Assembly (NCBI GenBank): GCA_023665245.1
Contig: JAMPEH010000001.1
Span: 310,001 to 374,000, forward strand
DNA length: 64,000 bases
Source of the DNA: Muribaculaceae bacterium
Lineage (GTDB): Bacteria; Pseudomonadota; Alphaproteobacteria; Rs-D84
Direction of reading: 5' to 3'
This document shows positions 43,592 through 53,729 of the stretch, one piece after another. The notes under the pieces were generated by a model that saw nothing but the letters and a program-made list of their open reading frames with translations, did not search any database and was not told the origin of the DNA. A program made the translations under genes and the position numbers. Position 1 is the first letter of the stretch, and each line of letters opens with the position of its first letter.

Positions 43592-44866
43592 ATGAGTGAA
43601 ATTGTTCCGATTTTAAGTGATGTACAACGCCAGGCTTTTGATGCAATTGAACACACAAATTCAAATCTGTTGATTCTGGGGCCGGCCGGCACGGGTAAAT
43701 CTACATTTATAAATTATCTGAAATCTGCGTCAAGCAAGCGTATTATTTGTGCGTGCCCCACAGCGGTGTCGGCACTGAACGTTGGGGGTCAGACTATACA
43801 TTCGCTGTTTCAGATTCAACCGCGCGATTTCATTATGCCTGATATTTTGAAATTAAAGGCAAAGCCCCGCAATATATTAAATGCGACAGATGTTTTGATT
43901 ATTGATGAAATTTCTATGGTGGCCCCCGATGTGTTGGATGCCATGGATATTCTGGCACGCCAGGCACGTCGAAACAATGCGCCATTTGGCGGGATTCAGG
44001 TTGTCGCCATCGGTGATTTATTCCAATTGCCACCGGTTATAACACGTGATGCAATGCAATATTATCAATCAGAGTACGGCAACGCGAACGCGTATTTCTT
44101 TGATAGCAATGTCTATAAACGTGCAAACTTTATAAAATACAGTTTTGACAGGGTGTATCGTCAAAACGATATGCCTTTGCTGGAAAATTTGGTGAAATTG
44201 CGTCAAAATGACGTATCAGCACTGGATTTTTTTAATAATTGTCATATTGATGATGTGGAACGCTGCGAAACGGCTGTGATTATAACCCCATTTCGCGCGG
44301 TGGCCGAACGGATAAACAGTGTTCGCCTGGCACAGATTGCCGCACCAGAAGTTAATTTCGTTGGCGAACTGTCTGGCACTTTTTCAGAACGCGATGTCCC
44401 CGCGCCAATGAATTTAACCCTGAAAATCGGGGCGTTGGTGGTATTTGTTAAAAATGCAGATAAATGGCATAACGGTTCGATGGGTATTGTGCGCGAAATT
44501 GGTGCGCGTGCGATAACTGTGCAATTATTATCAGACAATCGTGAAATTGTCACAGTAAAACCTGAAAAATGGCAAAAAATTGAATATTCACGCGATGAAA
44601 ACGACCGACTGATTGAAAATGAAGTCGGTGGATATCGACAATTTCCGTTGAATCTGGGCTATGCCATGACAATACACAAGGCCCAGGGTAAAACGCTGGA
44701 TAACGTGGTGGTGGATATTTCGCGTGGCGCATTTGCGCATGGCCAGACGTATGTCGCATTATCGCGTACGCGCCGTGCGACTGATATGCATATTGCAAGT
44801 CCCCTGCGTCCACGTGATGTAATATTTGATAGTCGTGTATTAGAATTTATGAAATGCGATAATTAA
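43592..44866 (+). CDS. PIF1-like ATP-dependent DNA helicase (424 aa)
   Basis: Walker A LILGPAGTGKSTFINYLK is near residue 30 and Walker B LIIDEISMV near 105. Motif III IGDLFQLPPV and the C-terminal UvrD-like motifs AMTIHKAQGKTLDNVVVD and YVALSRTR near 370-395 complete a superfamily 1B helicase of the PIF1/RecD2 type. The ATG at 43592 is preferred: the longer frame adds a hydrophobic stretch encoded by promoter-like sequence. TATACA sits just upstream, so the mRNA may be leaderless. Confidence 0.85.
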   Translation: MSEIVPILSDVQRQAFDAIEHTNSNLLILGPAGTGKSTFINYLKSASSKRIICACPTAVSALNVGGQTIHSLFQIQPRDFIMPDILKLKAKPRNILNATDVLIIDEISMVAPDVLDAMDILARQARRNNAPFGGIQVVAIGDLFQLPPVITRDAMQYYQSEYGNANAYFFDSNVYKRANFIKYSFDRVYRQNDMPLLENLVKLRQNDVSALDFFNNCHIDDVERCETAVIITPFRAVAERINSVRLAQIAAPEVNFVGELSGTFSERDVPAPMNLTLKIGALVVFVKNADKWHNGSMGIVREIGARAITVQLLSDNREIVTVKPEKWQKIEYSRDENDRLIENEVGGYRQFPLNLGYAMTIHKAQGKTLDNVVVDISRGAFAHGQTYVALSRTRRATDMHIASPLRPRDVIFDSRVLEFMKCDN

Positions 44867-45249
44867 ATCTGCTTTTCCATTATAATTGCGTCCACACCAT
44901 CATAATATTTGGGGCGTGTGCCAACGGTATGATATCCATTTTTTTCATACAATGCGCGTGCGGCGGCGTTATTTTCTGCAACCTCTAAGAATATCTTTTT
45001 GGCACCACGTTTTGATGCGTCGTTTTCTGCGATGGCCAACATAGCCGCCGCGATTCCGCCACGTCGTGCGTCTGGTGCAACACCGATAGTTATGATTTCT
45101 GCTTCATCTGCGACAACGCGATATACAATGAATCCGTTTTGACTGGCGATAATATCACAGCCAGATTTTTTCAAATCTGCAAAATCTGTGGCCGCCCACG
45201 GTTTGTGTGGAAAGCATTTCGCATGTAAATCGGCCAGCATGTTTATCAT
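44863..45249 (-). CDS. rimI: Ribosomal-protein-alanine N-acetyltransferase
   Basis: GNAT fold: the acetyl-CoA loop is IGVAPDARRGGIAAAML near residue 60-75, and EVAENNAAARALYEKNGYHTVGTRPKYY is the RimI-type C-terminal half. Length 128 aa is slightly short. It overlaps tsaB by 4 bases; the tsaB-rimI pairing is common in bacteria and supports the name. Confidence 0.85.
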   Translation of the reverse strand: MINMLADLHAKCFPHKPWAATDFADLKKSGCDIIASQNGFIVYRVVADEAEIITIGVAPDARRGGIAAAMLAIAENDASKRGAKKIFLEVAENNAAARALYEKNGYHTVGTRPKYYDGVDAIIMEKQI

Positions 45250-45797
45250 TTTTTGTTTTCTTCGGCATAACTGGGGCGCAGATACATTGGTACCGCCGGT
45301 GCGTTGTCGCCATGTGCAATTTTATTCGCAACGATTTGCGGCGCCAGTTTCAAGTCAAATGGTTTATGTCCAACAGTGCGTGGCCAATCCATCTGGCGTG
45401 TTTCCAGTTCATCAATTTCCATTGTGCATGGCGCCATGTTTGCCGCACCGACAAAGAAATCACCACGTCCGGAATCAATCGCGACAAATGCGTCTGGTGT
45501 GGCTGCCAAATATAATTCAAATGCATTTATTGGCACAACAGGGATGTTTAATCCCAACCCCAACCCTTTGGCGTATGCAATGCCAAGTCTGATGCCTGTA
45601 AAACTGCCTGGGCCGACAACAACGCCAATCGCGGTTAAGTCAGACCATGATTTGCCACATTGTGCGATAAACTGTTCTGTCGTCGCGGGCAGGGCGGTTG
45701 ATTGTTTTTCAGCCTCCACATGCGCATATTTGTCACCCAACACGAATTCCAGACCCGCCCCAGACGTGTTTATAATCAAAATGTTATCATTATTCAT
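45246..45797 (-). CDS. tsaB: tRNA threonylcarbamoyladenosine biosynthesis protein TsaB
   Basis: TsaB is the partner of TsaD in t6A37 formation. The N-terminal ILIINTSGAGLEFVLGD and the ASKHA-type VVGPGSFTGIRLGIAYAKGLGLG (about residues 60-82) are diagnostic. Length (183 aa) is at the short end. It starts 9 bases after the stop of the truncated lon gene. t6A is also the substrate of MtaB encoded at 11744. Confidence 0.92.
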   Translation of the reverse strand: MNNDNILIINTSGAGLEFVLGDKYAHVEAEKQSTALPATTEQFIAQCGKSWSDLTAIGVVVGPGSFTGIRLGIAYAKGLGLGLNIPVVPINAFELYLAATPDAFVAIDSGRGDFFVGAANMAPCTMEIDELETRQMDWPRTVGHKPFDLKLAPQIVANKIAHGDNAPAVPMYLRPSYAEENKK

Positions 45798-45806
45798 GTT
45801 ATGCCC

Positions 45807-47567
45807 CTATGCACGGATGCCGAATCCAATACGCTTTGAAAATCCAGCACTTTGACGGATTGATAACAGACTGTCGATTTTATCAATCGTGAATTCGGTC
45901 GGTGTATCTTCGCCATCATTTTCCAATAACTGGCGACGCAAAATCGCAGTCAATTCGCGTTGCAATTGGCGCACGCCCTGTTCAGATGTGTATGCATTTA
46001 TTATATGACGCAACGCATCATCGTCAATCGTTATGTTGTTGGTGTCCCATCCTGTATCGCGTGCGGCGCGTGCAATCAAGTGTTCACGTGCAATTTGAAC
46101 TTTTTCATCCAAACTGTATCCTGGGATTTCAATGATTTCCATGCGGTCTTTTAATGCGTTGGATAAATTTAAACTGTTCGCGGTCGCGATGAATAATACA
46201 TTCGACAGGTCAAAGTCAACTTCCAGATAATGGTCGCGGAAATTCTTGTTTTGTTCCGGGTCCAGTATTTCCAACAATGCAGATTCTGGATCGCCACGCC
46301 AATCGCGCCCCATTTTGTCGATTTCATCTAATACAATTACAGGGTTATTCGCCTTGCATCGTTTCAGTGCATCCATAATGCGCCCAGTCTGTGCGCCAAT
46401 ATAGGTCTTGCGATGGCCGCGGAAATGCGCTTCGTCTGATATTCCGCCCAATGAAATACGATGATATTTGCGTCCCAATGCCGACGCAATTGATTTCCCC
46501 AGTGACGTTTTACCAACGCCCGGTGCACCAACAAAACACAAAATACTGCCGTGATTACTGTGCGTCTTTTTCATAACAGCAATGTGTTCCAAGATGCGTT
46601 CTTTGACCGGTGTCATTCCTGAATGTTCTGAATTCAGGACATTGCGTGCCGTCTTTAAATCAATTTCATCATGGTCAGATTTTGCCCACGGCATAGCCAA
46701 CAATTCTTCTAGGTATGTTTTTATCAGGCCACCTTCGTTTGACATTGGTGATAGGCTGCGCATACGCCGCCATTCGCCCATTGCTTTTTCTTTTACCTCA
46801 GTTGGCAATGGTGCTTTTTCAATACGCTTGCGCATGGATGCAGAATCGGCTTCTTCGGTATCTTCGCCCATTTCTTTTTGCAGTGCGCGCATTTTTTCTT
46901 GTAATATTGCCTCGCGCCGGCCAGTTTCCATCTGGTGTTGGATACGTTTATTAATAGAATCTTCAATTTTTGCCGTTTCTGCCAGCAAGTTTACCTGTTC
47001 TAATAACAATATCAGTTTGTCACGCCATGATGGTGTGGCCAGAATCTTTACCGCACAATCCGTATCAATTTCCGCCATCCCAATCACAGAATCAATAAAT
47101 GCAGGTAATGGATAGTTCTGAATAATATTGCGCAGTTTGTCCATTTTTAATTTGCGGCTGACCGCCAGCAATTGCATATTATCCGCGATTTTGTCACGCA
47201 GCGCCAATGTTGTGTCAAACGCCATATCGTCCGCTAATTCAATATTTGTGGGCACACCCATAAACAGGCCGTTATCAACAGTGACGTCATCTAAGTTTAC
47301 CGCATGCGTTGTGCGTATAACGGCATGGATTGCACCGTCCGGCATGTGCAGAACCTGGGTTAAATCACCGATTGTGCCCACATGATAAATGTCGTCTGAT
47401 GCGGTCGGGTATGCCCACGTATGCTGGGCAGCAACGATTAATCGTTTGGAACCATTTGCCGCGGCATTAACGCATGCAACAGATTGCGGGTTATCAATAT
47501 ACACCGGCAATGTCATGCCTGGGTGTACAACTAAATCACGAAGAGGCAGGATATATTCTTTATTCAT
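45807..47567 (-). CDS. lon: Lon-like AAA+ ATPase without the protease domain (586 aa)
   Basis: The N-terminal substrate-binding domain (LPLRDLVVHPGMTLPVYI, coiled-coil EKMRALQKEMGED) and AAA+ module are complete. Walker A is GAPGVGKTSLGKSIA, Walker B VIVLDEIDKM and the Lon signature YIGAQTGRIMDAL. The protein ends LSIRQSAGFSKRIGFGIRA, where ordinary Lon enters its roughly 200-residue Ser-Lys protease domain. tsaB begins 9 bases later, so the domain is deleted, not frameshifted. It would be an unfoldase without proteolysis, or a remnant kept for another role. TTGAAA, 16 bp, TATATT lies close upstream of the start. Confidence 0.9.
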   Translation of the reverse strand: MNKEYILPLRDLVVHPGMTLPVYIDNPQSVACVNAAANGSKRLIVAAQHTWAYPTASDDIYHVGTIGDLTQVLHMPDGAIHAVIRTTHAVNLDDVTVDNGLFMGVPTNIELADDMAFDTTLALRDKIADNMQLLAVSRKLKMDKLRNIIQNYPLPAFIDSVIGMAEIDTDCAVKILATPSWRDKLILLLEQVNLLAETAKIEDSINKRIQHQMETGRREAILQEKMRALQKEMGEDTEEADSASMRKRIEKAPLPTEVKEKAMGEWRRMRSLSPMSNEGGLIKTYLEELLAMPWAKSDHDEIDLKTARNVLNSEHSGMTPVKERILEHIAVMKKTHSNHGSILCFVGAPGVGKTSLGKSIASALGRKYHRISLGGISDEAHFRGHRKTYIGAQTGRIMDALKRCKANNPVIVLDEIDKMGRDWRGDPESALLEILDPEQNKNFRDHYLEVDFDLSNVLFIATANSLNLSNALKDRMEIIEIPGYSLDEKVQIAREHLIARAARDTGWDTNNITIDDDALRHIINAYTSEQGVRQLQRELTAILRRQLLENDGEDTPTEFTIDKIDSLLSIRQSAGFSKRIGFGIRA

Positions 47568-47611
47568 AGTGAAATTAAATATAAGTCTTTTTCATAATAT
47601 TTCAAGGTAAT

Positions 47612-47641
47612 AAAAAACGTCCCGAATAAAAACCGGGACGT
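47612..47641 (-). terminator. Intrinsic terminator
   Basis: ACGTCCCG/CGGGACGT 8-bp stem with an A/T-rich loop and a T-run on the minus strand. Confidence 0.85.
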
Positions 47642-47662
47642 ATATTGTTTTTACAGCCGAAA

Positions 47663-47890
47663 TTAACGACGACGGTTAAAACCATTATGCTGGGCGGCGC
47701 CACTGCTACGCTTTGACAGATAGCGTGCGGCAATCAAAATCAACCATTCCAGGGATAACAAGCCCATGCCTAACATTTTGTTGTCAATATCGCCACCCCA
47801 TACCAATACGTATACCAATTGGGCGATAAAAGATACATACAAAATCCCGAAAACGCCGGTAAAGAATACTTTTTTTACTTTTCCAAACAT
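47663..47890 (-). CDS. Small membrane protein (75 aa)
   Basis: Two spans (VFFTGVFGILYVSFIAQLVYVLVW and MGLLSLEWLILIAARYL) are connected by a short polar loop, with a basic C-terminus (KRSSGAAQHNGFNRRR). AAAAGGAAC lies before the start. It is transcribed in the same direction as ssrA just upstream and may be a read-through partner. No family recognised. Confidence 0.65.
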   Translation of the reverse strand: MFGKVKKVFFTGVFGILYVSFIAQLVYVLVWGGDIDNKMLGMGLLSLEWLILIAARYLSKRSSGAAQHNGFNRRR

Positions 47891-47926
47891 ATCATGTTCC
47901 TTTTTGTGTTTTAATAATCAATCGAG

Positions 47927-48243
47927 TGTCGGGTTTCTGGTGCCAGGTACCCGACCGACCCCGCAATCGCTAAAACGGATATGTCAACAATCGCCAACAA
48001 TATCCAACGCCATCTTAGGCAGCCATTGCAAAGCGAACATTGTCGTTCGCAGCGATTCTATCGCCATTCAGTTTTTGTTTTGGTGTTTAACGACAACCGT
48101 GTCGGATTCACCCAATTTGTCTTTCGTCATCTGTCGAATCTATATCATCCCCATAATTTTTATTGGTGGAGATGCCGGGTACCGCCCCCGGGTCCAAAAT
48201 GATTATTGCACAATGGATTCAGAATCATCATCGCGTTTGCGAC
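47927..48243 (-). ncRNA. ssrA: Circularly permuted two-piece tmRNA
   Basis: On the minus strand the acceptor piece comes first and ends CATCTCC-A-CCA (CCA at 48164-48166), with a T-arm CCGGG/CCCGG. An 11-base spacer follows, then the coding piece starting GGGGATGATATAGATTCGAC (48152 down). GGGGATG pairs with CATCTCC, giving the G3-U70 wobble that AlaRS needs. The tag frame (48053-48015) encodes AANDNVRFAMAA then TAA. GTCGGGT/ACCCGAC near 47927-47955 closes the 3' end. The outer ends are approximate. Its partner smpB is at 15847. Confidence 0.9.
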
Positions 48244-48249
48244 ATTCGT

Positions 48250-48294
48250 ATTATAAATATTCGTACTGGAAAATGCAAGTTTTTAAGTTATAAT
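48250..48294. promoter_or_regulatory. Divergent promoters of ssrA and obgE
   Basis: Minus strand: TTGCAT (48273-48278), 17 bp, TATAAT (48250-48255) for ssrA, starting near 48243. Plus strand: TATAAT (48289-48294) for obgE with a weak -35. Confidence 0.75.
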
Positions 48295-48309
48295 GACCAC
48301 AAAAGGTAA

Positions 48310-49798
<1,489 letters not shown>

Positions 49799-49803
49799 AA
49801 AAG

Positions 49804-49831
49804 TTGCATTTGCAGAATATTTTGATATGAT
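49804..49831 (+). promoter_or_regulatory. Promoter of the rubrerythrin gene
   Basis: TTGCAT (49804-49809), 16 bp, TATGAT (49826-49831). Confidence 0.65.
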
Positions 49832-49874
49832 TTTATCATCAAATTAACAGCTGTTTTACAAAGGAGAAAATATC

Positions 49875-50501
49875 ATGGCAGCATTGTCCTTAAAGGGTAC
49901 ACAAACAGAAAAAAATCTGATGATTGCATTTGCTGGCGAATCCCAGGCCCGCAACCGTTATACTTTTTTTGCATCACGGGCCAAAGACGAAGGATACCAG
50001 GCAATTGGTAAAATTTTCTTGGAAACCGCGGACCAGGAAAAAGAACATGCGTCCCGTCTGTTCAAATTCTTAGAAGGTGGCATGTTGGAAATCACCGCGT
50101 CGTTTCCTGCCGGTAAAATCGGCACAACGCTGGAAAATCTGAAAGCATCTGCATTCGGTGAAAACGAAGAAAACACAGATATGTATCCAAAGTTCGCGCA
50201 AATCGCCGCCCAAGAAGGTTTCTTGGAAATTGCCGAAGTTTTGAAAAATATCGGATATGCTGAACGCTATCATGAATCACGTTTCCGTGCATTGATTGAT
50301 GCAATTGAAAATGGAACATTGTTCAAACAGGATAAAATCGTTATGTGGCGCTGCACAAACTGTGGCAATTGGCATATTGGAACCGAGGCACCACAGGTTT
50401 GCCCGGCATGCCTGCATCCCCAGGGATACTTTATCAGCGAAGGCACAATTTCACGCTGTGACACGAACGAAGGGTTCTGCGAATACACAAACATTGATTA
50501 A
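49875..50501 (+). CDS. Rubrerythrin
   Basis: The ferritin-like diiron domain shows AFAGESQARNRYTFF (first Glu), ADQEKEHASRLFKFL (E-x-x-H) and AAQEGFLEIAEVLKNIGYAERYHESRF. The rubredoxin-like C-terminus has CTNCGNWHIG...CPACLHPQGYF, giving the four iron-binding Cys. Length 208 aa is a little longer than the usual 190. Rubrerythrins reduce peroxide in anaerobes and microaerophiles, so it hints at a low-oxygen life. Confidence 0.95.
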   Translation: MAALSLKGTQTEKNLMIAFAGESQARNRYTFFASRAKDEGYQAIGKIFLETADQEKEHASRLFKFLEGGMLEITASFPAGKIGTTLENLKASAFGENEENTDMYPKFAQIAAQEGFLEIAEVLKNIGYAERYHESRFRALIDAIENGTLFKQDKIVMWRCTNCGNWHIGTEAPQVCPACLHPQGYFISEGTISRCDTNEGFCEYTNID

Positions 50502-50518
50502 TTATTATCAATCGAAAA

Positions 50519-50548
50519 AAATCCCCACAACCCGTGGGGATTTTTTTT
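50519..50548 (+). terminator. Intrinsic terminator of the rubrerythrin gene
   Basis: ATCCCCAC (50521-50528) pairs with GTGGGGAT (50534-50541), followed by T8. Confidence 0.92.
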
Positions 50549-50597
50549 ATGTAAAAAAGATTGTTATTTAATTACATATGTTATACACTGGTTATTG

Positions 50598-50767
50598 ACA
50601 TGGGGAATTCCCATGTTGGGGCGTCGAAACCCGGAATCCATTGTCCACGTGACATAAAAAATAACTCCAACTTACTTGGGTTGGAGGGCAGTGAATATTT
50701 TGAATAAACCCGCTATAATGGATTATAGTTTCGAACCTCCAACCACCAACGAAAACGGTGGTTTTTT
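50598..50767 (+). promoter_or_regulatory. Structured 5' leader RNA, type A, copy 7
   Basis: A likely promoter is TTGTTA (50561-50566), 17 bp, TACACT. P0 is ACATGGG/CCCATGT (50598-50616). The P1 loop TCGAAAC (50624-50630) matches GTTTCGA (50728-50734). P2 pairs AATCCATT/AATGGATT. A TGTC/GACA hairpin follows, and the ACTCCAACTT / GGGTTGGAGGG / CCTCCAACC set is present. The terminator ACCACC...CGGTGGT plus T6 ends 28 bases before the start at 50796. Confidence 0.87.
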
Positions 50768-50795
50768 CATTACGAAAATATAGGAGACAGAAACA

Positions 50796-51501
50796 ATGAA
50801 AAAACTATTAATCATGATACCAACGTTAATGGCGGTGCAAATGTCGCACGCCGGCACACAGTTGTTCTTGGGAAATTCTGGGTCTAACTTGAATTCAGTA
50901 ATACCCGGTGCGCGCGGCGGTTATTATAAATGCACCAACAGTGTGGCATTCAGCTGTCAATCAGATTATATATCAATAGAATACGGCAGTATGTCAGGTG
51001 GTTCCGGCACCGCCGTCAGTCCGTATATTCTGACAAATTGTTCGTTTATCACGTGTGCGTGTGGATACAAATATTATTTAATTGGCAAAACGTGTGTAGC
51101 GTGTGATTTTGATGCAATGGTTGCGCCGGATGTTTCTGTAATACACGCAAACAGCAGTGCCAGTGCATGCACATATTGTCCGTCCGACATGTTAAAGACA
51201 GAGTATCGTCCCGCCCCCCGGCGTAGAATTAACAAAATGTATAACGTGCCCATCAAATGGTACATGCGATGGCAGCTCGACACTCCGCTGCAACGCAGGA
51301 TATTATGGCAGTACCAGTTGCACCCAGTGCCAGCTATGGTCAGGTGTTTATACAACGGCCGCCAAAACAACAACGGTACGTGGTACCTGTAATGCCGGTT
51401 CTGCCCCGATAACGAATTGTTATATTCCATCTGGAACGTATTATGACATAACCGGAACATTTAAGATTAATACCGCAAATGTGTGCCCATACATCAGTTA
51501 A
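50796..51501 (+). pseudogene. Secreted Cys-rich protein gene interrupted by a one-base frameshift at a C6 run
   Basis: The first frame gives a signal peptide (MKKLLIMIPTLMAVQMSHA) and a normal Cys-rich part up to CTYCPSDMLKTEYRP. It then turns into Arg-rich sequence without the family motif and stops at 51392. Removing one C from the run CCCCCC (51214-51219) restores a frame to 51501. That frame reads CITCPSNGTCDGSSTLRCNA and ends NCYIPSGTYYDITGTFKI...VCPYIS, matching the C-terminus of the protein at 3946. So it is either a fresh frameshift, a phase-variable switch, or a sequencing error in a homopolymer. The leader and AGGAGA site are intact. Confidence 0.8.
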
Positions 51502-51504
51502 AGA

Positions 51505-51975
51505 AAAATTGACAATTAACAGGATTGCTTCACTTCGTCCGTCTTCGCTGTTGCTACGACGCAACTCGTTCGCAATGACTGGAAATCTAGGCTCTTTGTC
51601 ATTGCGAGCGTAAGCGTGGCAATCCAGGAAATAAATTTGTAAAATCATATTAACCTAGATCCCGTGGTCAGGCCACGGGATGACAAACCTAATGTATCCT
51701 GTCATGCCGTCACAGGTCAAAGTTCCCCTCCGTTGGAGGGGTGGCACTACGAAGCCTTGGCGTAGTAGTGACGGGGTGGTAAGAGAGTGCGCATAAAATA
51801 ATAATATTTTTTAATCACCTCCCGGCTGCGCCGTACTCCTCCGCAGGAGGAGAACTTGCCACCGCCATTTGCGGGGGCTGTCACGTTGAAAACGTGACTG
51901 GGGGTGGCTTATAGGTGCTTATCAACCTAGATTCCGTGGTCAGGCCACGGGATGACATTACCAAACACAGCGTGG
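51505..51975. repeat. Block of dispersed intergenic repeats (about 470 bp)
   Basis: Includes ATTGCTTCACTTCGTCCGTC...CGTTCGCAATGAC with its inverse CATTGCGAGCGTAAGCGTGGCAATCC (51599-51625). Also ATCCCGTGGTCAGGCCACGGGATGAC (twice), GTTCCCCTCCGTTGGAGGGG, and the CCACCGCC...GGGGGTGGC module as at 4847. No gene recognised in this gap. Confidence 0.82.
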
Positions 51976-51983
51976 CAATCCAG

Positions 51984-52436
51984 TTATTCTTTTATTTCTA
52001 ATTTATCCAATATTTTATCCAGTTTACGCAGGGAACTGTTTTCACATCCGCGCCCGCGCCATGACATGATTTCTTGGCCCGTTGTCTGGTCTGCAATTGA
52101 TACATTAAAATTCCACCACCAGAATCCATTAAACACACACCAAATCGGACGGAATGTTTCCTGTCGTTCGTCTACCTTGATAATATACTTGGCATCATTT
52201 GGAATTGTAGATTTGTTCATGTCGATATCTCTGTCGCCATCACCGTCGCGTTCGTGTTTTGCACGCCCAACGACAACATTGTATCCACGATTTTCCATTT
52301 GTTGCTTTATCCCGCGTCGCATTGTGTATCCACCGCGGTCAGCATAAATAACATCGTTTTTATTTAACGTATTCGGCTTAACATATACACTGTTGCATCC
52401 GGTCAGTATGACCGCCATGATTATAAATCTGCGCAT
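51984..52436 (-). CDS. Lipoprotein (150 aa)
   Basis: MRRFIIMAVILTGCNSVYVKPN carries a lipobox L-T-G-C at residues 11-14. The mature part includes YIIKVDERQETFRPIWCVFNGFWWWNFNVSIADQTTG and a SWRGRGCEN segment, giving two mature Cys, and predicts mixed alpha/beta. The AAGGAGA site is 7 bases upstream. It resembles small outer-membrane lipoproteins of unknown role; no family recognised. Confidence 0.75.
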   Translation of the reverse strand: MRRFIIMAVILTGCNSVYVKPNTLNKNDVIYADRGGYTMRRGIKQQMENRGYNVVVGRAKHERDGDGDRDIDMNKSTIPNDAKYIIKVDERQETFRPIWCVFNGFWWWNFNVSIADQTTGQEIMSWRGRGCENSSLRKLDKILDKLEIKE

Positions 52437-52552
52437 TTATCTATCTCCTTGTTTAATGCTGTACATTGTATACGTAGCGTGGGAATAAAAACAAGGATAA
52501 AAATCCGGATTAGTATTTGATTTATATTTTCATATAAATTATAATTATAACG

Positions 52553-52770
52553 TCATTGGGAATTCCAATGATGGGGTGTCGAAACCTCTGCTTGTGCGTC
52601 GGAATATAATATGGGGCGCGGTTATGCGCTGTTTTTTATATTTTGATGATGTTATCTCCTGATCATTCTGGTCAGGAGGGCTGTGAATAATGCGCACCTG
52701 CGCAGAATAAGCACACAATTCACAAGATTGTTTCGAACCTCCTGACCACTCAAAGACTTGGGTGGTTTTT
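52553..52770 (+). promoter_or_regulatory. Structured 5' leader RNA, type A variant, copy 8
   Basis: Promoter TTGATT (52517-52522), 17 bp, TATAAT (52540-52545) starts at about 52552. P0 is TCATTGG/CCAATGA. The P1 loop TCGAAAC (52579-52585) matches GTTTCGA (52730-52736). P2 pairs CTTGTG/CACAAG. Here the exchange strands are CTCCTGA / GGTCAGGAGGG / CCTCCTGACC, a coordinated change from the CTCCAAC set of other type A copies. The ribosome binding site CAGGAG follows suit and is complementary to CTCCTG. An extra TGCGCA/TGCGCA arm is inserted. Terminator ACCACTC...GGGTGGT plus T5. Confidence 0.88.
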
Positions 52771-52802
52771 CATTTTGAAAATCAAAACAGGAGAAAGGAA
52801 TA

Positions 52803-53429
52803 ATGAAAACAAAAATATTATTAATATCATGCATGGCGATGCTGTGTACTGATGCATTCGGCGATTGTGGCTCAGAGAACAATTTGTGCTATGCGAATAA
52901 TATGAAACTCGCAGACGGAAGCTTATATCGTCGGGGATACTATTATGAAGGTGCTAGCCATACCCCAACATATGTTAACAAGATTTGGGTTCAGGGCTGT
53001 GCCGACGGATATTATATGCCATCAAATGCGCCCAGGCCAAAATGCACAGGCGGTACGATCACTTTGGCAGGCGGTCAGCTGCCAAAAGATGTGATTAAGA
53101 TTGACGAATGTTGCTGGCCGTGTCCATTCCTGGACCAGGATGAATCGTATCAGCAGTGTTATCGCATAATATATGGTACTGATGCATATGTATCACAGTG
53201 TGATTTGGACTGGTGTCGTGGCAGTGTATCCGGCAAAAATCCGTATGGTGGAATCAACACGTGTCAAATAACCCCAGAAGATACATCTGATTTGCCCGTT
53301 GGGGGCGATAAAACAGGTGAATATGTAATGACAGGGGCATGTCGATTCACAGGTTTACAAACAGATGTAGACAATCAATGCGATTGTTACCCACGTACAG
53401 ATTATGCTAATCAGTATTGTGCAGGTTAA
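52803..53429 (+). CDS. Secreted Cys-rich protein of the leader-associated family, divergent (208 aa)
   Basis: A signal peptide (MKTKILLISCMAMLCTDAFG) precedes a Cys-rich mature part with CCWPCPFLD near residue 100. The motif KTGEYVMTGACRF corresponds to the usual C-terminal one, but here about 24 further residues follow (ending CDCYPRTDYANQYCAG), adding four Cys. GGAGAAAGG precedes the ATG. It is linked to the family by leader, layout and motif. Function unknown. Confidence 0.78.
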   Translation: MKTKILLISCMAMLCTDAFGDCGSENNLCYANNMKLADGSLYRRGYYYEGASHTPTYVNKIWVQGCADGYYMPSNAPRPKCTGGTITLAGGQLPKDVIKIDECCWPCPFLDQDESYQQCYRIIYGTDAYVSQCDLDWCRGSVSGKNPYGGINTCQITPEDTSDLPVGGDKTGEYVMTGACRFTGLQTDVDNQCDCYPRTDYANQYCAG

Positions 53430-53578
53430 TGAATGATTGTGCGCCCGGCGGATACACTCGGCATAAATGCCTGCGTGGCATTCGTGACATCTCGAACGGC
53501 GCAGGGGCTTGTTCTCGATTACTCATTGTCGAACGCTGCGCGTTCAAATCACTACGACTTCGTCGTAAATAAAAAACA

Positions 53579-53606
53579 AAACCATCTGACGATGGTTTCA
53601 TTTTTT
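53579..53606 (+). terminator. Intrinsic terminator
   Basis: AAACCATC pairs with GATGGTTT around TGAC, followed by CATTTTTT. The preceding 53455-53570 stretch has short inverted repeats (for example ACGACTTCGTCGT) but no gene. Confidence 0.8.
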
Positions 53607-53610
53607 ATTC

Positions 53611-53687
53611 TGGTGCACCCGGCGCGATTCGAACGCGCAGTCCCCGCCTTCGGAGGGCGATGCTCTATCCAGTTGAGCCACGGGTGC
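53611..53687 (-). tRNA. tRNA-Arg (anticodon CCG)
   Basis: A 77-nt cloverleaf has acceptor stem GCACCCG/CGGGTGC, anticodon loop CTCCGAA, T-arm GCGTTCGAATCGC and an encoded CCA. Confidence 0.95.
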
Positions 53688-53729
53688 GATTTCATCCTAT
53701 TATATTTATTTGATGCAAAATTGCAAGAA

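Noticed and set aside
47891..48200. Small reading frames in the obgE upstream region
   Set aside because: The sequence is fully explained by the permuted tmRNA on the minus strand, including acceptor pairing and tag frame.
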